A stretch of DNA of 16,143 nucleotides from Gemmatimonadaceae bacterium (lineage in GTDB: Bacteria; Gemmatimonadota; Gemmatimonadetes; Gemmatimonadales; Gemmatimonadaceae). Where the stretch lies: NCBI GenBank assembly GCA_025936015.1, contig JAICUE010000015.1:1-16143 (forward strand), written 5' to 3'. The position numbers were made by a program, and so were the translations under genes. How positions within the stretch are numbered: the first letter of the stretch is position 1; each line of letters begins with the position of its first letter. Below, piece by piece: positions 1 through 8,285 of the stretch. Under the pieces are notes generated by a model. That model ran no database searches. It saw nothing but the letters and a program-made list of their open reading frames with translations, and was not told the DNA's origin.

Positions 1-1
1 A

Positions 2-237
2 ACGCCGACCCCTGCCTTCGAGCTCGGCGCCAAGGCGGCAGACCCGCTCTCGATGTACCTCAGCGACATCTTCACCGTTACCGCGAACCTCTCGGGCGTG
101 CCGGCGATGTCGCAGCCGATCGGGCTCGTCGACGGTCTTCCGGTCGGCGGCCAGCTGATCGCGCCGCACTTCGATGAAGCGCGGATGTTCGGCGCGGCCT
201 TCGCGCTCGAGAAGGCGCTCGGCGCGGAGACGGCCCG

Positions 238-241
<4 letters not shown>
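2..241 (+). CDS. gatA: GatA, glutamyl-tRNA(Gln)/aspartyl-tRNA(Asn) amidotransferase subunit A, C-terminal fragment
   Basis: The window opens inside this gene. The visible 79 residues are the C-terminus of an amidase-signature protein, read in the frame starting at base 2. The stretch DPLSMYLSDIFTVTANLSG, then GLPVGGQLI and HFDEA, matches the end of GatA, where this region lines the amidase pocket. The Ser-Ser-Lys catalytic residues lie upstream, outside the window. In the family, GatA releases ammonia from glutamine and passes it to GatB, which amidates Glu-tRNA(Gln) or Asp-tRNA(Asn). The TGA stop overlaps the gatB ATG (ATGA), so the two are almost certainly co-transcribed and translationally coupled. 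gatC is not visible. Confidence 0.95.
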
Positions 242-1695
<1,454 letters not shown>

Positions 1696-2639
1696 TCGGC
1701 GACTCGGCGGTTCGCGCATAATCGAGCGGTGACGACGGCAGCGCGAAGTGCCGCGCCGCTTCGTCGACGAGCGCACCTTCGCCGCCGCCCCCCGATCGCA
1801 GCGCGTCGCGGCGGATGATCTTCGCGAGGCGCAGGTGCTCCTCGCCCGCCGGGTCGAGCTTGTACGGCTCCGAGCGGTCGACGCGCACGAGGAAGTCGAT
1901 GACGTAGTCGTAGGCGAACGCGACGTAGCGTGCGACGTCATCGTCAGGCAGGTCGTGCCGGCTCATCTCCTTCGCGACCTTGAACACGCGCTGCCACGAC
2001 TCGCTGTCGGTGACGTAGACCATCCCGCGAAAGATCCGCCGGTTGGTCGGCGTGCTGAAGATCGTCGGGCTGAGCACCCGGTCGAGCAGCTCGTCCGACC
2101 GGTTGTGATCGAGCAGGATGACTTCCTTGGCCCGCCGCGCATGTCCCTCGCCGAGATGCGTCTCGAAGCGGCTCTCCCAGTAGCTGTGGCCGAGCCCCGC
2201 GGTCCGCGAGGCGACCGCGAGCTGCCGCGGGACGAAGTAGTTGTGCGCGACCACGTCGGCGGCGAGGTGTGTCAGGTAGCCCAACGCGAAGGCACGCAGC
2301 GGCTCGTCGCGCGCCTTGTCGTGAATCTCGAGTCCGACGTTCCAGGCGTGGCAGTGCCGGCCCGGAGCCGCGTACTTCTTGGCGATGCTCGTATCCGCGG
2401 CGATCGACCCGTAGAGAAAGTCGTAGGGGAAGGCCTGGAGGAGGTCGGCGACCGCCGACGGCAGGGTGCCTAACGCGCGGAGCACCGCCTCGCTGAGCAT
2501 GATGTGCGTGCCCGGGGTCCAGGCCCACGCCGCCCGCGGCAGCAGCGCGCCAAGCACGATCGCGCCGAGGATGAATGCCGAAAAGCGAACGAGGCGCGCG
2601 GCCGCCGGCCGCGCACCACGTTCCATCCACCGCCCGGCG

Positions 2640-3101
2640 TCAGACGCCGAGCTTGCGGCGCTGGCGCTTGATCGCCTTGCGAAGATCTTTGATCTCCGAC
2701 TCGACCGTATCGCTGATCCGGTCGCGTGCTTCCTCGAGGAACTCACCGATCGATTCCCCGATCTCCTCGGCCGGGACGCGGTCCCAGAGATCCTCGCTCT
2801 TGTCGGCGACCCATGAGGCACCGCGACGACCGGCCTTCGCGCCGACCTTCGCGCCCTCGTAGCCCGCGACTCCCGCCCATCGTGCGCCCTTGCCCGCGGC
2901 GCGCAGGAGCGGCATCAACGGACGCTCTCCCTTCGGGCCCTGCCGCAGCAGCAGCGTCGTCCCGACGCCGAGCGCGACGCCGATCAGCGTTGCCGTGAGC
3001 AGGTCGAACTGCTGCTCGCGCGACTCGTCACGCGAGGTCCCGCGAGCGGATGCGCGGGCCGGGCCGCCGGTCCGCGGCCGCGGACGAACTGTCGTCGCCA
3101 T
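2640..3101 (-). CDS. YtxH-like membrane-associated protein
   Basis: This is a small 153-residue protein. It has a basic, Pro/Arg-rich N-terminus (1-30), one hydrophobic segment about 34-53, a Gly/Ala/Lys-rich amphipathic middle (70-100) and a charged helical C-terminus ending in a Lys/Arg cluster. This is the general plan of YtxH/DUF883-type general-stress membrane proteins, whose molecular role is poorly known. The ATG at 3101 is preceded by a purine-rich GGGGGAG about 6 bases upstream, which decides the start. Its first 74 bases overlap, in another frame, the end of the DUF948-like gene. Pairing of a DUF948 protein with YtxH is also known from Bacillus (ytxG-ytxH), which supports the family call. 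The assignment rests on architecture and neighbours, not strong motifs. Confidence 0.65.
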   Translation of the reverse strand: MATTVRPRPRTGGPARASARGTSRDESREQQFDLLTATLIGVALGVGTTLLLRQGPKGERPLMPLLRAAGKGARWAGVAGYEGAKVGAKAGRRGASWVADKSEDLWDRVPAEEIGESIGEFLEEARDRISDTVESEIKDLRKAIKRQRRKLGV

Positions 3102-3696
3102 CGTTGTCTCCCCCTTCGATCCAGTCATCGTTCTCGTAGCCTGGGCGCGCCACTCGCGCCACATCGGTCGCTCGCGATTCTTCGTCGAACGTCTCCATCC
3201 CCTTCCGCACACCGCGCACCATCGCCGCTGTCGAGACGAAAGTGTCTTCGGCTTCCTGCTGCACGACCTTGAGCAGCGCGTTGAACTCGTTCATCCGCTG
3301 CTCGGTGAGGTCCACCGCCTCGCGCAGACGCTGGTTCGCCGCGCTGATCGTCTGGTTCACCCGCTGCATGTCGACGCGTACCGACGTCGTGATGTAGTCG
3401 ACGTTGTCGGCGATCGCGCTCGCATGCTTCGTCAGCGGATTGATGTCCGCGTACACCTTGTCGAGCAGGTCGCTGATCTTCTTGTAGCTCTTCCGGAAAT
3501 TCCACGCCGCCGGCACGAGCGCGACGGTGAGCACGAGCAGCGAGAGCGACACCAGTCCGCTCGCGATCGCCGTGAGCTGGTCGAACCAGCTCTTCTGTGC
3601 TGCGACCGTCTTCGTGACGATCGTGTCCGGAAGCGTCGTCGCTGCCTGCAACAGCAGCGAGCCGGCGTGTACAATCGCGTCGGTCATCGTCTCCAT
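3028..3696 (-). CDS. DUF948/YtxG-like membrane-anchored coiled-coil protein
   Basis: The predicted 222-residue protein has one strong membrane segment about residues 41-64. A long helical region follows (about 67-170), with the regular hydrophobic spacing expected of a coiled coil (KKISDLLDKVYADI, then DMQRVNQTISAANQRLREAV). The tail is acidic and Ser/Ala-rich. DUF948 proteins such as Bacillus YtxG share this layout: anchor first, then a coiled coil resembling the linker part of methyl-accepting proteins. Function is unknown; an envelope or stress role is only an inference. The start is uncertain: ATG at 3696 or 3687 (three codons later), neither with a strong ribosome site. The 3' end overlaps the YtxH-like gene by 74 bases. 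It is the first gene of the minus-strand block and has a plausible promoter about 90 bases upstream. Confidence 0.7.
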   Translation of the reverse strand: METMTDAIVHAGSLLLQAATTLPDTIVTKTVAAQKSWFDQLTAIASGLVSLSLLVLTVALVPAAWNFRKSYKKISDLLDKVYADINPLTKHASAIADNVDYITTSVRVDMQRVNQTISAANQRLREAVDLTEQRMNEFNALLKVVQQEAEDTFVSTAAMVRGVRKGMETFDEESRATDVARVARPGYENDDWIEGGDNDGDDSSSAAADRRPGPRIRSRDLA

Positions 3697-3788
3697 GAAG
3701 TCGTGGCGCCGGCAATGGACGGTGCACTCCATTCGCCGGCCCGCGTGCCTTCGTGCAAGGGTGAGGCCAGCCGAGCCCTGCTGCGAAA

Positions 3789-3818
3789 ATCGTAGTGCGC
3801 CGCGACACATCGCGTCAA
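3789..3818 (-). promoter_or_regulatory. Candidate sigma-70-type promoter for the DUF948/YtxH/phospholipase block
   Basis: Read on the minus strand, TTGACG (3818-3813) is followed after 18 bases by TACGAT (3794-3789), matching consensus at 5/6 and 4/6 positions. Transcription would start near 3782, leaving about 85 bases of untranslated leader. It sits in the 224-base divergent gap (3697-3920), the only substantial non-coding stretch nearby. No convincing plus-strand promoter for murA was found in the same gap. Confidence 0.4.
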
Positions 3819-3920
3819 CAGCAGCCTTCTCGCTCGGTCGCGAGCGCTTGCGCCCGCGCTACGCCCCTGACCATTCTTCGCCCCCGCACTCTGTTCGCGC
3901 GCCAACGCACTCCCGGACTA

Positions 3921-5225
3921 ATGATCACCAACGCGGTTCAATACATCGTCGAAGGCGGCCACCGCCTCTCCGGCACGATTCGGCCTTCAGGAAACAAGAA
4001 CGCGGCGCTGCCGATCGTCGCCGCGGCGCTCCTGTCCGACAAGCCGGTCGTCCTCGAGAACGTCCCGCGGATTCGCGATGTCGAGACCCTCGTGCAGCTG
4101 ATCCAGTCGGTGGGCGCGAGCGCGGAATGGGTCGAGCGCAACACCCTCCATATCCACGCGAAGAATCTCCGCGCCGCCGATCTCGATCCCGATCTCTGCA
4201 AGAAGATCCGCGGCGCGATCCTGCTCGCGGCGCCGCTCCTCGCGCGGTGCGGCGAAGTCACGCTTCCCCCTCCCGGCGGTGACGTCATCGGACGCCGCCG
4301 CCTCGACACGCACTTCCTCGCCCTCGAGCAGCTGGGCGCGACGTACAAGATCGGGAAGCGACTCGAGTTCCGGACGTCGGGACTTCGCGGCGTCGACATG
4401 TTCCTCGACGAGCCGAGCGTAACCGCAACCGAGAACGCGATCACCGCGGCCGTCGCGGCGAAGGGGACGACGGTCATCGGCAACGCGGCCTGCGAGCCGC
4501 ACGTCCAGGACCTTTGCCACTTCCTCGTCGCGCTCGGCGGACAGATCGAAGGAATCGGAACCAACCGCGTCACGATCCATGGCGGTCGCACCCTCACCGG
4601 CGCGACACATCGCATTGGACCGGATCACATCGAGGTGGGGTCGTTCATCGGCCTCGCGGCCGTCACCCGGTCGCCGCTCCGGATCGAGCGCGCGGGCGTC
4701 GAGCACCTGCGCGCGATCCGGATGGGCTTCGAACGGTTAGGCGTCGTCTGCGAAGTCGACGGCGAGGACCTCATCGTGCCCGACAACCAGACCATGGAGA
4801 TCCAGAGCGATCTCGGCGGCGCGGTCCCGAAGCTCGAGGACCAGCCCTGGCCCGCGTTTCCGGCCGACGTCATGAGCATCGCGATCGTCACCGCGACGCA
4901 GTGCAAGGGGATGGTGCTCATGTTCGAGAAGATGTTCGAGTCGCGGATGTTCTTCGTCGACAAGCTGGTCGGGATGGGCGCGCGGATCGTGCTCTGCGAC
5001 CCGCACCGCGCGATCGTCGCCGGGCCGTCGTCGCTCACCGCGTCGACCGTCGAGTCGCCGGACATCCGCGCCGGGATGGCGATGCTGCTCGCTGCGCTCT
5101 GCGCGCGGGGGACGAGCACCATCAACAACGTCGGACAGATCGAGCGCGGCTACGAGCGCATCGACGAGCGGCTGCGCGCGCTCGGCGCCCGCATCGAGCG
5201 GGTCGAGGACCGTCGGGAGAAGTGA
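3921..5225 (+). CDS. murA: MurA, UDP-N-acetylglucosamine 1-carboxyvinyltransferase (Asp-type active site)
   Basis: The protein has 434 residues (E. coli MurA has 419). MurA transfers enolpyruvate from PEP to UDP-GlcNAc, the first committed step of peptidoglycan synthesis, in the cytoplasm. Conserved features are SGNKNAALP with Lys26 (E. coli Lys22), KKIRGAILLAAPLLAR (Arg91 equivalent), PWPAFPADV (Asp305 equivalent) and DIRAGMA (Arg397 equivalent). In the catalytic loop, where most MurAs read GGC-xIGAR, this one reads GGDVIGRR: Asp121 (codon 4281-4283) replaces the Cys that fosfomycin alkylates. ATG 3921 starts the conserved N-terminal strand directly; no clear Shine-Dalgarno is present, and upstream extension gives Arg-rich, non-family sequence. 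pgeF follows with a GTGA overlap. Aminotransferase-like or EPSP synthase alternatives are excluded by the motifs. Confidence 0.96.
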   Translation: MITNAVQYIVEGGHRLSGTIRPSGNKNAALPIVAAALLSDKPVVLENVPRIRDVETLVQLIQSVGASAEWVERNTLHIHAKNLRAADLDPDLCKKIRGAILLAAPLLARCGEVTLPPPGGDVIGRRRLDTHFLALEQLGATYKIGKRLEFRTSGLRGVDMFLDEPSVTATENAITAAVAAKGTTVIGNAACEPHVQDLCHFLVALGGQIEGIGTNRVTIHGGRTLTGATHRIGPDHIEVGSFIGLAAVTRSPLRIERAGVEHLRAIRMGFERLGVVCEVDGEDLIVPDNQTMEIQSDLGGAVPKLEDQPWPAFPADVMSIAIVTATQCKGMVLMFEKMFESRMFFVDKLVGMGARIVLCDPHRAIVAGPSSLTASTVESPDIRAGMAMLLAALCARGTSTINNVGQIERGYERIDERLRALGARIERVEDRREK

Positions 5226-5956
5226 CCCTCGCCGCGGACGTGACTGCAGTAGACCGAGCGTCCGCGCCCGACGCCCGCGAGATCGCGCCGGGCTTCGCGG
5301 CGTTAGGCGTCACCGCGTTCACAACCACCCGAGCGGCCGGAAGCTACGGTCTCCATGGCGAGGAGCCGGTCGGTACTGTCACTGCCCGATGGGACGACCT
5401 GCGCGCCTCGCTCGGCGGCGCGCGGCTCGCGAGCGCTCGCCAGGTGCACGCGGCGACAATCCTCCGGCATGCACCAGGTTGGACCGGTTGGCTCCGCGCC
5501 GATGACGCCGACGGCCACATCGCACCCCTTCCCGGTACGGCCATGGCAGTGACCATCGCCGACTGCGTCCCGGTGTTCATCGCGCACCGGAGCGGCGTCA
5601 CCGCGCTCCTGCACTCGGGGTGGCGGGGGACCGCGAGTCACATCACCGGCCGCGCAATCGAGGCGCTCGCGGCCGAACGCTGCCCGCCCGCCGAGCTCGT
5701 CGTCCATTGCGGGCCGGCCATTTGTGGCAAGTGCTACGAGGTGAGCCCTGATGTCTACGGGACACTCACCGGACAGGCCGTGGATCGGCCGACGCGCGTC
5801 GACCTGCGACTGCTCATCGCCGAGCATGCCCGCGCGTTAGGCGTCCGTGAAATCACCATCAGCGAGCGCTGCACGCGGTGCGACAACGCGCGATTCTATT
5901 CGCATCGCGCCGGCGACGGTGGACGTCAGTTGGCGGTGATGCTCGCTCGCGCCTAG
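5222..5956 (+). CDS. pgeF: PgeF/YfiH-type protein (laccase-domain, peptidoglycan editing factor family)
   Basis: The protein has 244 residues, the usual length. The catalytic metal-site triad of the YfiH family is present: His76 (in QVH), Cys115 (in ADCVPV) and His131 (in LHSGWRG), followed by GPAICGKCYEV and a C-terminal CTRCDNARFYSHR block. Family members are annotated as polyphenol oxidases or purine nucleoside phosphorylase-like enzymes. In E. coli, PgeF maintains peptidoglycan composition by removing wrongly incorporated L-Ser precursors. Placement directly after murA fits that cell-wall role. I chose the GTG at 5222 because it overlaps the murA stop (GTGA) and gives the family length; reading further upstream in this frame only yields an Arg-rich shadow of murA. 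It carries two CGTTAGGC octamers (5301-5308, 5835-5842). Confidence 0.9.
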   Translation: MTLAADVTAVDRASAPDAREIAPGFAALGVTAFTTTRAAGSYGLHGEEPVGTVTARWDDLRASLGGARLASARQVHAATILRHAPGWTGWLRADDADGHIAPLPGTAMAVTIADCVPVFIAHRSGVTALLHSGWRGTASHITGRAIEALAAERCPPAELVVHCGPAICGKCYEVSPDVYGTLTGQAVDRPTRVDLRLLIAEHARALGVREITISERCTRCDNARFYSHRAGDGGRQLAVMLARA

Positions 5957-5979
5957 GGCGCGCGCCAAGTCGCGCGCTT
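5957..5979 (+). terminator. GC-rich hairpin just after pgeF, possible weak terminator
   Basis: Immediately after the pgeF TAG stop, GCGCGCG (5958-5964) pairs with CGCGCGC (5971-5977) around a six-base loop, with G-T wobble pairs possible at the base. Only a poor T run follows (TTGATT), so it may be an inefficient terminator or an mRNA-end stabiliser. It overlaps the -35 of the candidate rimP promoter. Confidence 0.35.
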
Positions 5980-6006
5980 GATTCCGGCCCTCGCACAGGC
6001 TAGATT
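5978..6006 (+). promoter_or_regulatory. Candidate sigma-70-type promoter of the rimP-nusA-infB cluster
   Basis: TTGATT (5978-5983) and TAGATT (6001-6006) are separated by exactly 17 bases, each matching consensus at 4 of 6 positions. Transcription would start near 6012-6014, just before the leader hairpins, about 96 bases ahead of the rimP GTG. The local AT content is higher than in the flanking genes. Confidence 0.5.
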
Positions 6007-6015
6007 CAGGTTGCT

Positions 6016-6073
6016 CGGCGTCGGGGGAGACGGGACGCCGGCTGAATGTGGGGGAGTTTCCCCACATTTTTTT
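6016..6073 (+). promoter_or_regulatory. Structured rimP leader, putative transcription attenuator
   Basis: Two hairpins follow the candidate promoter. Hairpin 1 pairs CGGCGTC (6016-6022) with GACGCCG (6034-6040); its loop carries GGGGGAGA (6023-6030). Hairpin 2 (6045-6068) is an intrinsic terminator. The loop copy of GGGGGAG is repeated in hairpin 2 (6050-6056), so the C-run of hairpin 2 (TTTCCCC, 6057-6063) could pair with either. Such mutually exclusive pairing is the usual architecture of an attenuator. Attenuator-type leaders upstream of rimP are known in proteobacteria (rimP leader family, from memory). Regulation here, for example by NusA or an early ribosome product, is inference. Confidence 0.5.
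6045..6073 (+). terminator. Intrinsic terminator between pgeF and rimP
   Basis: AATGTGGGG (6045-6053) and CCCCACATT (6060-6068) form a perfect 9-bp stem with loop GAGTTT, followed by seven consecutive T (6067-6073). It can end transcripts from murA-pgeF and also, because it lies downstream of the candidate rimP promoter, prematurely end rimP-operon transcripts. The T run and stem are the clearest terminator signal in the window. Confidence 0.85.
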
Positions 6074-6108
6074 GTTCTTGGAGCCGTTGTCCGACACATC
6101 GAAACGAC

Positions 6109-6573
6109 GTGAGCGATTCACTGGAAGTCATTGTCCGTAAGGAGCTTGATCCGCTCGGTTTCGAGCTGGTGGAGCTCCGCAAGGGCGGGACGAAGAGTCG
6201 CCCCGTGATCGACGTCCGGATCGATCGGCTCGACCAGCAAAAGGTGACCGTCGAAGATTGCGCGAAGGCGTCGCGCGCGATCGAGGCACGGCTCGACGCC
6301 GGAGATGTCGCCGGGACGCAGTACGTGCTGCAGGTCTCGTCGCCGGGCGTCGAGCGCGTGCTGAGACACGCGGCTGACTGGCGCCGGTTCGTCGGCGAGC
6401 AGGCGAACATCGTCAGCGACGACGTTGGCGGTCGTGCCGAAGTCGGGATCGTCTCGGTCGATGGCGAGGAGGGCGCGGAGACAGCGGTCGTTCGAATGGC
6501 GAAGGGCGAGGAGCGGCGCATAGCGCTGGCCGGGGTGCGTGAAGCTCGGCTCGCGTTTCACTGGAAACGGTAA
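6109..6573 (+). CDS. rimP: RimP, ribosome maturation factor for the 30S subunit
   Basis: The protein has 154 residues (E. coli 150). RimP binds free 30S subunits and helps maturation around the S19/S12 sites. The N-terminal alpha/beta domain reads DPLGFELVELRKGG and VIDVRIDR; the family hallmark YVLQVSSPGVERVL sits near residues 65-80, followed by an SH3-like C-terminal domain. GTG at 6109 was chosen because it opens the conserved domain. The in-frame ATG at 6046 lies inside the terminator hairpin and would add 21 unlikely residues. The only GGAG (6079-6082) is too far away, so initiation appears weak. nusA follows after 11 bases. rimP-nusA-infB order is conserved across most bacteria. Confidence 0.92.
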   Translation: MSDSLEVIVRKELDPLGFELVELRKGGTKSRPVIDVRIDRLDQQKVTVEDCAKASRAIEARLDAGDVAGTQYVLQVSSPGVERVLRHAADWRRFVGEQANIVSDDVGGRAEVGIVSVDGEEGAETAVVRMAKGEERRIALAGVREARLAFHWKR

Positions 6574-6584
6574 GAGGCATCAAG

Positions 6585-7913
6585 ATGGCGAGTTCAGCGG
6601 AAATCCTGGCGGCTGTGCGCGAGCTGACGAACGTCAAGCAGCTCGAGCGGGCGGAGCTGCAAGACTTGCTGCAGGACGGCATTCTTGCCGCCCTCGCCAA
6701 GAAGTACGGGCCGACCGTGCAGGCCGAAGTCTCGATCGACGACGGGCGTGGCGACATCCGCATCGTCGTCCTCAAGACGGTTGTCGATACGATCACCGAT
6801 CCTGCCCGCGAGATCACAGTCGATGACGCGCGCTTCTACGACGAAGGGTTCGAGGTCGGCGACCAGCTCGAGGAGCCGGTGGATTTCGCCGTCTTCGGCC
6901 GCGCCGCGGTCCAGGCCGCGAAGCAGCGCATCATCCAGCGCGTCCGCGAGGGCGAGCGCACCCGCATCCGCGACGAGTTCTCGTCGCGCGTCGGCGAACT
7001 CCTCTCTGGAGAAGTCCAGCAGATCGAACGCGGCAAGATCGTGATCATGCTGAACAAGTTTCGCGAGGCAGAAGCGATCATTCCGTACCGCGAGCAGAAT
7101 CATCGCGAGCACTTCCACCAGGGCGAGCCGATTCGTGCCGTCCTGAAGCGCGTCGAGGAGACGCCGAAGGGCCCGCGCCTGATTTTCAGCCGCGCCGACC
7201 CACTGTTCGTTAAGGCGCTGTTCAAGCTCGAGGTCCCCGAGATCCAGCAGTCGATCGTCGAGATCCGTGTCGCGGCGCGCGAAGTCGGCAGCCGTTCCAA
7301 GATCGCGGTGTTCTCGCGCGACGACAGCATCGATCCGGTCGGCGCGTGCGTCGGGCTCAAGGGCTCGCGCGTGCAGGCGGTCGTGAACGAGCTCGGTGGC
7401 GAGCGCATCGACATCGTTCCCTGGTCGTCCGATCCCGAGCGTTTCGCCAAGCTCGCGCTGGCTCCCGCTCGCGTCGCCCGCGTCTTCAGCGATCCGGCCA
7501 CGAAGACGATCCAGGCGATCGTCGACGAGGATCAGCTTTCCCTGGCGATCGGGCGCAACGGCCAGAACGTCAGGCTCGCGTCCGAGCTCACGGGTTGGAA
7601 GATCGATCTCTTCTCCAGCCGCGAGTGGATGGAGCGCGGTGCGGAAGGCGTGTTTGCGCCGCTACCCGGTGAAGAGGCCGAAGTCGACCTTCAGCTTTCC
7701 GAGATCGAAGGGCTTCCCCCGGCGACGGTCGCCGTGCTCGGCGAGGCCGGCTACAAGACCTTGAACGACATCATCGATCTCGAGAAGGACGATTTCCTCA
7801 AGTTGCCGGGAATCGCGCCATCCGAGGCGGACCGCATCATGGCGATGATCGACTCGCTCACCGAGGAAGGCGCCGAGGGCGATGGCGCCAGCGCCGGCGG
7901 AGCACAGGAATAA
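6585..7913 (+). CDS. nusA: NusA, transcription termination/antitermination factor
   Basis: NusA rides on RNA polymerase, modulating pausing, intrinsic termination and rRNA antitermination. The 442 residues show an N-terminal polymerase-binding domain (1 to ~130), an S1 domain (~134-200, with GKIVIMLNKFREAEAIIP), KH1 (~205-280, with GACVGLKGSRVQAVVNELGGE) and KH2 (~285-350, with LSLAIGRNGQNVRLA and TGWKIDL). After a linker, one helix-hairpin-helix-like segment (~370-420, GYKTLNDIIDLEKDDFLKLPG) replaces the duplicated acidic repeats of E. coli NusA (495 residues), with a short Gly/Ala/Glu tail. AGAGG about 9 bases upstream supports the ATG. The next gene begins three bases after the stop. Confidence 0.97.
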   Translation: MASSAEILAAVRELTNVKQLERAELQDLLQDGILAALAKKYGPTVQAEVSIDDGRGDIRIVVLKTVVDTITDPAREITVDDARFYDEGFEVGDQLEEPVDFAVFGRAAVQAAKQRIIQRVREGERTRIRDEFSSRVGELLSGEVQQIERGKIVIMLNKFREAEAIIPYREQNHREHFHQGEPIRAVLKRVEETPKGPRLIFSRADPLFVKALFKLEVPEIQQSIVEIRVAAREVGSRSKIAVFSRDDSIDPVGACVGLKGSRVQAVVNELGGERIDIVPWSSDPERFAKLALAPARVARVFSDPATKTIQAIVDEDQLSLAIGRNGQNVRLASELTGWKIDLFSSREWMERGAEGVFAPLPGEEAEVDLQLSEIEGLPPATVAVLGEAGYKTLNDIIDLEKDDFLKLPGIAPSEADRIMAMIDSLTEEGAEGDGASAGGAQE

Positions 7914-7916
7914 CGG

Positions 7917-8285
7917 ATGGACGCCGTCGGACGCCGGAAGCTGGCCAATCTGCTCGGCCTCGGCGTGCGCGGTCGGATGGTCGTGGTAGGGGTGGAGCAG
8001 GTGCGGATGGCCGCGACGAAGAACAAGCTTGCGTTTGCGATCGTCGCGCCTGACGCTTCGAAAAACAGTCTCGACAAGGTGCTCCCGCTGCTCAATGCGC
8101 GGCGGGTGCGCTATGTCGACGCGTTAGGCGCCGACGAGCTCGGCGCTGCGGTAGGCAGGCAATCGACGGCTGCGGTCGGCATCGTCGACAACAGGCTCGC
8201 GAGAGGAATTCGCGCGCTCGTGGAGGGAGCGGAGGCTGTGCGCGATACGCGCGTCGAGCCGTCGCCCAATCGGAGGAAGGTTTGA
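7917..8285 (+). CDS. YlxQ-like L7Ae/L30e-family RNA-binding protein
   Basis: The protein has 122 residues. The N-terminal NLLGLGVRGRMVVVGVEQV, then LAFAIVAPDASKNSLDKV and ADELGAAVGRQSTAAVGIVDNRLARGI, match YlxQ, a small L7Ae-type protein that binds kinked or structured RNA and is typically encoded between nusA and infB. Its exact cellular target is not established. In many bacteria ylxR (DUF448) sits between nusA and ylxQ; here only three bases separate the nusA stop from this ATG, so ylxR is absent from its usual place. The stop overlaps the infB TTG start. A CGTTAGGC octamer lies at 8122-8129. Confidence 0.85.
   Translation: MDAVGRRKLANLLGLGVRGRMVVVGVEQVRMAATKNKLAFAIVAPDASKNSLDKVLPLLNARRVRYVDALGADELGAAVGRQSTAAVGIVDNRLARGIRALVEGAEAVRDTRVEPSPNRRKV
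8272..8284 (+). promoter_or_regulatory. Strong ribosome binding site and TTG start of infB
   Basis: GGAGG (8272-8276) lies five bases before TTG (8282-8284), and the TTG overlaps the ylxQ-like stop (TTGA). The strong Shine-Dalgarno fixes this non-ATG start. It contrasts with the weak sites before rimP, murA and secD. Confidence 0.75.

Noticed and set aside
1748..2473. Plus-strand open frame opposite the phospholipase-like gene
   Set aside because: Low-complexity Val/Arg/Glu translation without motifs, while the minus strand has a signal peptide and ordered metal ligands.
2630..2645. Small inverted repeat around the YtxH-like stop codon
   Set aside because: A six-base stem with a three-base loop and no T run is too weak to call a terminator in this base composition.
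3848..3877. Possible murA promoter (TTGCGC with CATTCT)
   Set aside because: The -10 matches only three of six positions and local GC content makes such matches frequent by chance.
4514..5221. Upstream in-frame extension of the pgeF frame through murA
   Set aside because: The extra ~236 residues are Arg-rich and come from the shifted frame of murA. The GTG at 5222 gives the normal family length.
6046..6108. ATG at 6046 as the rimP start
   Set aside because: It falls within the terminator hairpin, lacks a ribosome site and adds residues not found in RimP.
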